Shown: piece by piece, positions 22,986-32,113 of the stretch
Layout of the letters: each line of letters opens with the position of its first letter
How positions within the stretch are numbered: position 1 is the first letter of the stretch
From: Bidens hawaiensis
Taxonomy: Eukaryota; Streptophyta; Magnoliopsida; Asterales; Asteraceae
Reading direction: 5' to 3'
NCBI GenBank assembly: GCA_021521415.1
Contig: JAIQDT010003013.1
Coordinates: forward strand, 1 to 64,000
Length of the DNA: 64,000 nucleotides
The notes under the pieces: generated by a model
Database searches by the model: none
What the model was told of the DNA's origin: nothing
Seen by the model: the letters and a program-made list of their open reading frames with translations, nothing else
Position numbers and translations under genes: made by a program

Positions 22986-23035
22986 CGCCGGAAATTATGT
23001 AAGTTCGCCGGAAATTATGTAAGTTCGCCGGAAAT
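22986..23035 (-). repeat. Three copies of an 18-bp word in the ORF3 leader
   Basis: TAAGTTCGCCGGAAATTATG-type units occur three times in succession between the internal TATA box and the donor site. The function is unknown. Confidence 0.8.
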
Positions 23036-23072
23036 AAGATTTGAGAATAATGAACTTTACTGTTACAAAGTC

Positions 23073-23080
23073 TTTATATA
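23073..23080 (-). promoter_or_regulatory. Internal TATA box with upstream palindromes
   Basis: On the minus strand TATATAAA lies about 700 bases before ORF3. Fifteen bases upstream is a perfect palindrome with 11-bp arms (AGGCGAAGTTA, 4-base spacer; 23096-23121), followed by a second with 9-bp arms (23123-23146). The same motif lies just upstream of the LTR TATA box, which supports a duplicated promoter module. Confidence 0.5.
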
Positions 23081-23165
23081 GGGCAGAGTTTGTTCAGGCG
23101 AAGTTACGTTTAACTTCGCCTAGGCGAAGTTAAGCACAACTTCGCCGAATTCAACAACTTCGCCC

Positions 23166-23729
23166 GTAATTTCAAAATCAACCCTTTAAGTTTGAAGAAT
23201 CTTGCACTTAACATTAGAAGCTTCCAAAAAGAGTTAAACAAAAATGATCATGTCCAAGTAACCAGTTATACAATAATACAACTACAAAAATAGAAAAACT
23301 TATAAAAATTTAACGAAATAAGGGATCAAATTTCAGTCTAGTCAGGGACCACTACGTTTTTAGAAAAGATCCTAACAGGAATCATACTAACTGCGTGACT
23401 GTCACTTGGATCCGTGTTTAGCTGTATTATGACATAGAGAAACAGGTTGTAGGCATGTAAATAACTTAAATGGTTTTCATCGTTTCTGTGATACGGATTA
23501 AGGTTCAGTTAAGCTCAAAATTTAAGTAGGCAACAACTCAGAGATAATGATGCCTTCTATCTATTCTCAAAGCGTATTTGGCGATACCCAAGTCATCCCG
23601 AATTGACTTCGACCCATAGTGTCTGATTAACTTGTAGATACTCGTTGTCTGCTTCCCGTTCTTTTCTTACTCCAGAATTGAGAAGTCTTGATTGTTACCA
23701 TGACTCATAAGTACTGAAAAATATACATG

Positions 23730-23762
<33 letters not shown>

Positions 23763-24542
23763 GATACATACTTATAGACTTCGGAGTACTAAACCACTGC
23801 AAGTCCCGAATCTGGATCACTGCAGTGTCTTGAAATGCTTTCTTTACGGGAATCAGAACACTCACGGGCTCGTGTATGACTGGGTAGTCGCTTTTCTGCC
23901 TATCATTCGGAAAGATATGTATGAAGACATTCAAAACTCTTAAGGAGTTTCCACGTAAAATCGAGTAATTTAAGTTAATATCACATACACTTTTACGCAC
24001 CATAAAAATTACCATGACTTACAATGACTGTTCTAAAGCCTTTTAAGCTTAATAACTTCACTAGTTAAGCACACACAATCAGTATATATATCATTTTCCA
24101 AGGTTGGATCAATTTTCTGTTAGACATAGCACATTTACTTCATACGAAGTAATAGACTTGAAAAGTAATTTCATTTCCCTATAAAATTTTTGATTTCAAT
24201 CGCCCCGATCACGTCAAAGTCTTCAGGTAAACGGCAATCCTGAGGATCCAATGGATCAACTGGACCGACCACATACAAGTATGTGTCCTTCTTACTAAGA
24301 ATGACCGACTAATTTTCAGCAACTGAAAGAACACACGTCATAACTGCCCCGGTCACTTTCAGTCTTCTGGTTAATGGCGATCCTCATTCTCTAAGTTGAA
24401 ACGAGGACCAAAACATATCCGAGGATATGTCCATCAAACTGAGGTAACCGACTAATTTTAAGCAATAATGACAAATTTTTTTTTTTATTATTATTTTTTT
24501 TTTTATATTTTTTTTTTATTTCAAATATACAGAAAGACATGG
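23166..24542 (-). other. Pol-ORF3 spacer of C1
   Basis: No long frame. It holds a poly-T run at 23731-23758 and T-rich tracts at 24479-24520 (poly-A on the element strand). Two related blocks near 24195-24240 and 24345-24390 share the words CGGTCACTTTC/CGATCACGTC and CTTCAGGTAA/CTTCTGGTTA, suggesting a degenerate duplication. Confidence 0.5.
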
Positions 24543-27500
24543 TTACTCGGGATTGATCATCCCGTTCAGCTCAATTAGGTTTTGAAATCTGGATTTATCA
24601 AACGCTTTTGTAAACAAATCAGCAAAATTTTCCAGTGTATCAACCTTTTCGATCTTGATCAGTTTCTTCTCAGCACAATCCCGTATGAAGTGATGACGAA
24701 TGTCAATATGCTTAGTTTTACTATGCTTCACGGGATTGTTAATTACTGAGATGGCGGCAGTGTTATCAATTAAAATAGGAGTGAGTAAGAAATTCAGACC
24801 ATAGTCGCGTAATTGTTGCTGAATCCACAAAACCTGAGAGCAGCAGTTGGATGCTGCCATGTATTCAGCTTCGCATGTTGAAATTGCAACTGATGTCTGT
24901 TTCTTGCACTGCCAGGAAACTAATCTTCCTCCAAGAAACTGACAGCCTCCTGTTGTTGACTTCCGACTCTGATTGCATCCCCCATAATCAGAATCTGTAT
25001 ATGCCACCAGTTCAACGTCTCCTCCCTTTGGGTACCACAACCCTAGCTTCGGCTTGCCCTTGAAATACCGTAGTATCCTCTTTGCACCTTTCAAATGAGA
25101 TTCTTTCGGATTTGCCTGAAAACGTGCACAAAGACAAACAGCAAACATTATATCAGGCCTAGAAGCAGTTAAATACATTAATGAACCTATTATCGCCCGA
25201 TACAGAGTTGGGTCCACATCTGCGTCACCATCTGATTCAGCACCCAATTTGTGATTGACGCAGATTGGAGTGTCATATGGAGAGCTGTCCTCCATCTTGA
25301 ATCTCTTCAGCACATCATGAACGTACTTCGTTTAATGAATGAACATCCCGTCCTTCTTCTGATCAACCTGCAATCCTAGAAAGAAAGTTAGTTCACCCAT
25401 AGCACTCATCTCGAATCGTTTCTTCATGACAGCCTCAAAATCCTGACACATGGATACTCTTGATGCAGCAAAAATGATATCATCCACGTAGACTTGAACC
25501 AGCAGAAAGTCACATCCTTCTCTCTTCACAAACAACGTACTGTCGATCAATCCCCTTTCAAAACCGTTTTCCAGCAAGTAGTCTGATAACGTTGAATACC
25601 AGGCACGAGGTGCCTGATGTAACCCATACAACGCCTTGCTCAACCTGTATACGTGATCAGGAAAGTCTGGGTCAGGAAAACCCGGAGGTTGCTCAACATA
25701 TACAACCTCATCAACTTTCCCGTTTAGAAACGCGCTCTTCACATCCAACTGAAATACCTTAATCTTTTTAAATGCAGCAAACGCCAAAAACAATCGAATC
25801 GCTTCTAACCGGGCGACAGGAGCGAACACCTCATTGTAATCAATACCCTCTTGCTGATTAAAACCTTTAACAACCAGCCTCGCCTTATTTCTTACGATAA
25901 TTCCCTTATCATCTCTCTTACACTTGAACACCCATTTTGTGCCTATAGCATGCACATTCCTTGGTTTTTCAACCAAAGTCCAAACTTCCATTTTCTCGAA
26001 CTGAGCCAACTCTTCTTGCATGGCTTCGACCCACGAGCTGTCCTTTAAAGCCATTTGATAATTCTTTGGTTCAATTTGGCTTATAAAGCAGGAGTACAAA
26101 CATTCGTTCAGTATACCCGTTTCCTTAATGCTTGTATAAACACAGGTGTGCTCAATCAAGCTACTTCTGGTTTGTACACTGGAGGACACATCACCTATAA
26201 TATTCTCCAATGGGTGATCTCTGTGAATTCTCGTGGTCGGAACAGATCCGACATGCAAATTATCTTCCAGATTTGAAGAGATCTCATCTATGGTTGTTTC
26301 TGGCTGAGAGTGAAAAGGATTGATAAACTCATCTTCAGTTGAGGCAGCAGGGGTACCGATAGTGTTTGATGTGGAAGGTTGAGATTTCTCAATCAGTTGT
26401 CGTTGCAATAGATTCTCTTCCTCATCAAATATCATCTTCGTCACAGCTCTTTCGTCTTCTTCAGAAATTTCTAAATCAGGTATGTTAAACGACTTAAAGA
26501 GCTTAACATAGTCGAAAAGCTCAGCAGGTCCATTGCTTAGTTTTGGCGATTGGTAACTAGTGATGTCAGTGTTACAAACCACCTCCACCTTGCAAGTCGA
26601 AGTATTGAAGACCCGTCTGTTGGGAGTCCCAACTACATAACCGACTAAGATTCCTTCATCGGCTACTTCACCAAATTTCGAATTAGTCTTCAAAATCGAA
26701 CAAGGAGACCCAAATGGTTCAAGACCGCACAAGTTGGGCTTCCTTCCATGCATAAGCTCGTAACAAGTTTTTCCCAGTCTCTTAACGGTTAACACCCTAT
26801 TCAGAACATAGCAGGCTGTAGCAACTGCTTCAGCCCAGAACATCACAGGAAGCTTCGAGTCTGCCAGCATAGTTCTGGCTCCTTCAATCAACGTTCGGTT
26901 CTTCCTTTCAGCCACTCCATTCTGTTGCGGAGTATACGGAGCGCTGTATTGATGTTCAATTCCTTTCTAAAGACAGAAGATCTCCATTTCAAAGTTCTTG
27001 AACTCCGTCCCATTGTCACTTCTGATGAACTTAACTGATTTACTCATGACGTTCTCAACTTTTGTAATTAGATTCTTCACCATCTGAGCCGTCTCATCTT
27101 TCGTTTTCAGAAAATATACCCACGAATACCGCGAGTAGTCATCAGTTATCACCAAGCAGTAAGAAGTACCACCTAGACTTTTTACATTCACTGGACCGAA
27201 GAGATCCATATGAAGTAGTTCTAGAGTACCGGCAATAGAATTGACTTTCTTGGTGAGATGGGTTTTCTTGTGTTGTTTTCCCTTCTTGCATGCTATGCAT
27301 TTGTCTTCAAAGTTAAAACTTTTTAAGGGAACGCCCATCACAAGCCCATTCTAGACAATGAAGTTCATCTTCCGAAGATGAATATGTCCCATTCTCCTGT
27401 GCCACAATTCTGATTCTGATTCGCTTGCTTTTGTCATTAAATAGGATTCTCCGGTGGCCATTTCAGTAGACCTCATGTCCATCACATATGTATTCGTTTC

Positions 27501-27890
27501 ACGTGGAGCTTTCATAACTATCCATTCGTCTGGTATCTGAAAACCAGGCTTCAATACTATTGCTTCATTCTTCGTGAAATGGACAGTGTAATCTTTATCA
27601 CAAATCTGCGACACACTCAGCAGATTGTGCTTTAACTCCTCCACAAAATTTACATTCTCAAGTGTCATTCTCCCATTCGACACTGTTCCTCTACCAGTAA
27701 TCCTTCCACCGCTCTCACCAGCAAAACTAACTCTTGCTCCCTGAACAGGTTTAAAATCTTGCAACAAGTGTTTGTTGCCTGTCATGTGCCGGGAACAGCC
27801 GCTATCTACAATCCAGAGATTGTTGGCAGCCCTGTCCAACTGCTCCTGCACAATAAAACAAAGAGTTAGAATCTTGGGACCCAAGACCAA
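24543..27890 (-). pseudogene. C1 pol: protease, integrase, RT, RNase H with three stops
   Basis: One continuous frame of about 1,116 codons with copia order. Protease has Asp-Ser-Gly-Cys (near 27800). Integrase has an HHCC zinc region (about 27410-27290) and the D, D, E residues (in MDLFGPV, RSDNGTEF and the Glu of AERKNRT). RT has the YVDD box (near 25490), and RNase H has TDSDYGG and EAEYMA. Catalytic residues are intact. The frame is broken by TAG at 27351-27353, TAG at 26967-26969 and TAA at 25332-25334. The first of these is also present in the older element C2. The frame overlaps gag in a different phase, so expression needs frameshifting or splicing. Confidence 0.85.
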
Positions 27891-30490
27891 TTGGTCTTGG
27901 ATCGATACGTCCCGTACCCTGGCTTTCTCAAGTTAGCATCAGGATAATTTCTGTAAGTCCTGTTAGGAAATCTCCTTGCAGATTGAGGGTAAAGCCTCCC
28001 AAACCTTTGTGAATTGAAAGTGTTATATCTTGTGGTTTGGTTGTAAAACTGAGGTTTGTTTTTATGAAAACTTGAATTCGTTACATTTTGGCATTTTGTA
28101 AAGTTTTCATTTTTAGCAGTAGCAAAATGACGCTTATACTCAGTTTTATTTGGCTTCACACCTCTGAATCTCGGCTTCAAAGGGCAATCTGCAACTAGAT
28201 GTCCTAACTTGTTACATCTGAAGCAACATCGACTCTCCATTTTCTTGTCAAATGTTGGTTTGGATGTAGAGGCAGTGTTACCAGCCGTTTGTCTCACATA
28301 AGGTGGGACGTACGGATTGAGTGGAGAACTCTTTTTAGAAATTTTATTTTTATCTCCACCGGTGGGTAACCCTACCTTCTCTTTTGTCTGACCAGATTCG
28401 GACAACTTATACGAATCCGATGAGACTGGACTCGAAACAGAAATATTCACACTAGAAACAGGCGAACTTGTTTCGCCACAGCTAACACTTGGTTCTACAC
28501 TTGTAATCTTGATTGGAGTTGTCTGAGGAACTTCGAAATCAACAGATTTCTGAACACTCGGATTATAAGTATAGTTGCGGTTAAAGGGTGGTGGAACCTC
28601 GTGATAACCGATTCCTCCCCTCTTTGCAGAGGTACCTTGATCACTCACGAGATGATCAAGGATTGTCGAGGAATTCCTGAACTGCTCAAGTTTGCGGTTC
28701 AATTCCACCACCTTCACCTGGTGGTCAGCAATCTGTTTATCCCGATCAGCAATCAATTTAGTTTTTTCTTCTAAGACTTCATAACTAAGATCAATTATTT
28801 CAATTTTCTCAGCAAGTTTAGTTTTTAAGCTTTGAATGTCTTTTTCACATGCTTTTATTTTAATTTTATAACTTGTTTCTCTTGCTTTCGTAAAATGGTG
28901 ATCTTCTTTAATAGTTTTAAAATCAGCATCTAAACGGACGTACTGATCAGTTATCGTTGTAAGTTGCTCAGACAAATTCTCACAACTAGTACAAATATTC
29001 TTAGTACTTACCTCGGAGCGATTATCCTTGTCATCTGCCATGAAAGCGGTTTCTTCTTCAGTAGCTTTCTCATTTCCATTAACCTTCTCACTTTCTTCAA
29101 CTTCAGCCTCAGCCATGTTCGCTTGCTCACCAGATTCATTTGAATGCAGGTTCCAGTTGTACTCACCTGCTTCTCTGGTCAACATTGCATTAATCTCTCT
29201 GTTAAATCCAGTGTGTTGTGTAGGCCGACCTTGTCCTCGTTCAACCCTCTCATTTCTACATTCTTTGGCAAAGTGCCCGTATTGCTGACAATTATAGCAC
29301 CTTACCTTAGATTTGTCGAATCCAGGCCTACCACCAACAAACTTTCTCCCAGTTTTCTTCATGAACCGTTTAACTCGCCTCACAATCATTGCCATTTGCC
29401 ATTGTAAATCCATCTCCTCCATATCATCAGCATCGATCTGGTCGTAATCCTCATCCAGAACAGCAGGGTCTACAATCTTCCCCTGGATGTAGTTTTCATA
29501 GGAAGCAATAAATGATGCATAGACTGCAAACTGCTCTTCAGCAGATTTTACACTCATAGGCATCTTGGAATAATTATTGCTTGAGGCATTTGCAGAGAAA
29601 CCACTTGTGGATGCTTGAGGCTTTGAAGTACTTGATCCTCCAGCAACGAAACAGACATCACCGTTTGAGTTTACAGAAACGTTTCCTTCATGAGAAGAGT
29701 CAGAACCTGACTCCCCTTTTGAGTAATAAGCAGCAGATTCAGGCCTCGAACTTGAGCCTGAGTTAACCTTTGCACCATACATACCAGGGTCTTGTATCTG
29801 ATCTGTTGGTGTTTCTTTTCGAACCATATTAAGCTCATAAGTCCTGAGCTTGTTTACTGCCGTTTCCAGATCATAATTAGGAAAGTCTCTGTCTTCCCTC
29901 ATAAGAACGGTGTACATTTCCCACTTCGGTGGGAGAGCATCGAGAAGCTTTTCAACGATCTCTTCTTCTCGGTAAGCAATCGAATAATTGCTAAGCTCTG
30001 TCATTAGGTGATAGTATCTGGTGATAATATCATCCAGTGATTCGTTCTTCAAAAATATGAAGACGGAGAACTGAGTCTTCAAAAGTTTAATCTTTGATGC
30101 ACGGATACCCACGTTCCCCTCGAATCTATTTTCAAGAGCATCCCAAAGCTCTCTCGCAGAAGTGTACTTTCTGAAAGTGTGGAGAACCTCTTGAGGAAGT
30201 GCCATAGTTATAGCTGCATGGGCCTTGCTCTCGGCCTCATACATTTTCTTTTCTTCGTCCTCCATTTTGCTATACTTCTTAACCACATCACGACCTTCGT
30301 ATTGCATAGTTGGAGGGATATATCCATCCTGGATGCACACCCACATTTTTGCATCCTGATATTTAATGTATTGGATGAATCTGTCCTTCCATGCCACGAA
30401 GTCAGTTCCTTTCATTAACCTCGGGGCCTTAGTGGCTGACCCCGCTTCTACTTCCATCTTGACCAAATCGGAGATGTTAATTGACGACAT
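27866..30490 (-). CDS. C1 gag, intact, 874 aa
   Basis: Gag coats and packages the element's RNA. The ATG at 30490 (Met-Ser-Ser-Ile) is the first good start; the open frame upstream has no ATG. The N-terminal half matches copia Gag (Trp-Asp-Ala-Leu-Glu, Lys-Leu-Leu-Asp-Ala-Leu-Pro-Pro-Lys-Trp). A first CCHC knuckle (CYNCQQYGHFAKEC) lies near the middle, a long coiled-coil-like stretch follows, and a second knuckle (CFRCNKLGHLVADC) is about 100 residues from the C-terminus. Two widely spaced knuckles and the large size are unusual for copia Gag but reported for Sireviruses. The frame ends in TAA, with a TGTGCAG acceptor-like site 20 bases later. It is the only C1 gene without a stop. Confidence 0.85.
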   Translation of the reverse strand: MSSINISDLVKMEVEAGSATKAPRLMKGTDFVAWKDRFIQYIKYQDAKMWVCIQDGYIPPTMQYEGRDVVKKYSKMEDEEKKMYEAESKAHAAITMALPQEVLHTFRKYTSARELWDALENRFEGNVGIRASKIKLLKTQFSVFIFLKNESLDDIITRYYHLMTELSNYSIAYREEEIVEKLLDALPPKWEMYTVLMREDRDFPNYDLETAVNKLRTYELNMVRKETPTDQIQDPGMYGAKVNSGSSSRPESAAYYSKGESGSDSSHEGNVSVNSNGDVCFVAGGSSTSKPQASTSGFSANASSNNYSKMPMSVKSAEEQFAVYASFIASYENYIQGKIVDPAVLDEDYDQIDADDMEEMDLQWQMAMIVRRVKRFMKKTGRKFVGGRPGFDKSKVRCYNCQQYGHFAKECRNERVERGQGRPTQHTGFNREINAMLTREAGEYNWNLHSNESGEQANMAEAEVEESEKVNGNEKATEEETAFMADDKDNRSEVSTKNICTSCENLSEQLTTITDQYVRLDADFKTIKEDHHFTKARETSYKIKIKACEKDIQSLKTKLAEKIEIIDLSYEVLEEKTKLIADRDKQIADHQVKVVELNRKLEQFRNSSTILDHLVSDQGTSAKRGGIGYHEVPPPFNRNYTYNPSVQKSVDFEVPQTTPIKITSVEPSVSCGETSSPVSSVNISVSSPVSSDSYKLSESGQTKEKVGLPTGGDKNKISKKSSPLNPYVPPYVRQTAGNTASTSKPTFDKKMESRCCFRCNKLGHLVADCPLKPRFRGVKPNKTEYKRHFATAKNENFTKCQNVTNSSFHKNKPQFYNQTTRYNTFNSQRFGRLYPQSARRFPNRTYRNYPDANLRKPGYGTYRSKTNWSWVPRF

Positions 30491-30540
30491 CTTTGTGAAA
30501 ACACGAAAACCCGAAAATTTAAAAAAAAAAAATCTTCCAA

Positions 30541-30835
30541 ACAGCACAGTAGGCGAAGTTAAGAATAACTTCGCTGAAAGTTAACTTCGCTGGAAAGTGA
30601 ACTTCGCTGAGTCTTAAATTCGCTTGACTGGGCGAAGTTAAAAATAACTTCGCTTAGAATGAGCGAACTTAGGAGGTAAGCGAACTTGGGAGGTAAGCGA
30701 AGTTGAGGATAACTTCGCTAATGCGAACTTATAAGGTAGGCGAAGTTGTGGTTAACTTCGCTTAATCCTTATATCTTCGCCGAAACCCTACTTCCAGTGA
30801 CGGCAACTTCGCCTGAAGAACGATAACTTCGCCCG
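30541..30835 (-). repeat. GCGAAGTT/AACTTCGC array in the C1 gag leader
   Basis: About fifteen copies of GCGAA(G/C)TT or its complement lie between the primer site and gag, many paired as inverted repeats such as GCGAAGTTA...TAACTTCGC, so the leader RNA could form serial hairpins. Confidence 0.8.
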
Positions 30836-31017
30836 ATGAACACTGAAACTGTTCAGATCTGTTTTCGTCAATCCAGCAGTTTCCGATCGATGTAATGGCT
30901 TGAAAATGACTGTCAAACACGAGTAAAACACAATCCCAACAAAAACACGTCCCGCGAATAGGTCAAACGAGACGTTTTCTGCACCCGCGTGAAATCCCGA
31001 ACCTCACAATCGAGCCG

Positions 31018-31034
31018 ATGGCTCTGATACCAAT
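31018..31034 (-). other. Primer-binding site of C1
   Basis: The minus strand reads ATTGGTATCAGAGCC directly after the 5' LTR, complementary to the 3' end of initiator Met tRNA. Confidence 0.9.
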
Positions 31035-31465
31035 TGTAGGTTCCTGGACGGATCGTACACGGGATGTCGCTAACAACGCAGGTGCGGAATCCCTGCGTAG
31101 GTAGATACGAGTGCAGAATATGTATAAACCAAACACACGAGCAATGAACGAACACGTTATATAGATAACCGAACACGTGACACTAGGTCACTATTACAGA
31201 CACTGACACGTAACACTCGAAGTGAAACAGCTGAAACGAAACCCTAAAAACCCACACACAAACTGTTCCGCTGAACAGTTTATATACACGACAACTTCGC
31301 CATAGGCGAAGTTGTCAATAACTTCGCTGGTTCAACAAGTTCGCCTGAGCGAACTTGTTGACAACTTCGCACGTACAAAAACATAAACAAAATCATAAAC
31401 ATAATTACATTACAGACTCGATTACAAATGCTAGACTATGAACTACTGACACACATGTACCAACA
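31035..31465 (-). repeat. 5' LTR of C1 with palindromic promoter
   Basis: 431 bp. On the minus strand a TATATAA box (31280-31286) is followed by an AACTGTTC/GAACAGTT inverted pair. Upstream of the TATA lie two perfect palindromes: GACAACTTCGCC with its complement around a 3-base centre (31290-31316), and CAACAAGTTCGC with its complement around 4 bases (31333-31360). The first ends three bases from the TATA box. These are strong candidates for factor-binding sites. Confidence 0.85.
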
Positions 31466-31470
31466 AAATG
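31466..31470. other. Target duplication AAATG, right of C1
   Basis: Second copy of the 5-bp target, after which the G1 LTR resumes. Confidence 0.95.
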
Positions 31471-31622
31471 TGTTTATTTGAGACACGTTATGAATTGAAA
31501 TGTAATGTTTTATGAAAATTTTAATATTCCGCGAATGTTTTAATTAACTCTGATGATTAGAACTGTGATTATGAATATATCCAACGTCCAATGTGAGGCA
31601 CCGGCAACGGGGCCTTGCAAGT

Positions 31623-31634
31623 TGGTATCAGAGA
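31623..31634 (+). other. Primer-binding site of G1
   Basis: TGGTATCAGAGA begins three bases after the LTR end and is complementary to initiator Met tRNA. The same site follows the shared LTR at 38838. Confidence 0.85.
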
Positions 31635-32113
31635 AAAGTTCGAGAGATTTAAGCATCCAGCATGCTTAGACTCGAACAGAGAATGTGATTTAAGTGAGAA
31701 TGAAAGAAGATGCCACGTCAAGAATGCCATGTGTCACTCAAGCAAGCTCAGTAAAGGTAAGGTAAATGGTTAAATAATGTATGTATTAGCTTAATTGCTA
31801 AAGGAAGGATATGTGAATGATAGGGATATGATTAATTTATTTCCTTGATTGATTAACTATTTGAAAGTAGAACCAGCGCAAATAGACTCATAAGAGGAAG
31901 TGTATAGGACACGGAAAGTAACGTGATCAGCAAATCACAGCTGGCCACTATTATTACCTGTTAGTGTTACTATCCTTGTAGTAAATAGTTCCTTGAGTGA
32001 TGACGTTTGTGTTATCCCTTTTAAAATACGATGGTTGGAGTTAGAGAAGTTGTGAGAGCAGCCGTGGCAGGCCTCGTCTTGTCCGACAACCTTCGGTAGA
32101 AACAACTTCCAAC

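Larger units (their letters stand above)
19082..31465 (-). mobile_element. Young Sirevirus-like Ty1/copia element C1, 12.4 kb
   Basis: A complete element on the minus strand: 5' LTR 31465-31035, primer site, leader, gag, pol (protease, integrase, RT, RNase H), a 2.2-kb spacer, a large third ORF, purine tract, and 3' LTR 19512-19082. Both LTRs are 431 bp and differ at only two bases, so insertion is recent (about 0.2 million years at a commonly used plant rate of 1.3e-8; an estimate). Copia domain order, large size, a Gag with two zinc knuckles and an extra ORF after pol are Sirevirus traits. Pol carries three in-frame stops and ORF3 one, so this copy is not evidently autonomous. Confidence 0.9.
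17232..31619 (+). repeat. 5' LTR of G1 (about 2.0 kb, interrupted by C1)
   Basis: Excluding the 12,384-bp insertion and its 5-bp duplication, this LTR is 1,999 bp. It is shorter than the 2,111-bp downstream LTR because it lost a block after the leader and carries fewer AAGTTCGCTTACA units (about 4 at 17925-17990). A TATAAATA box lies at 17393-17400. The sequence GAAAGAAAATGTGTTTATTT is intact in the other LTR copies and split here. Confidence 0.85.
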
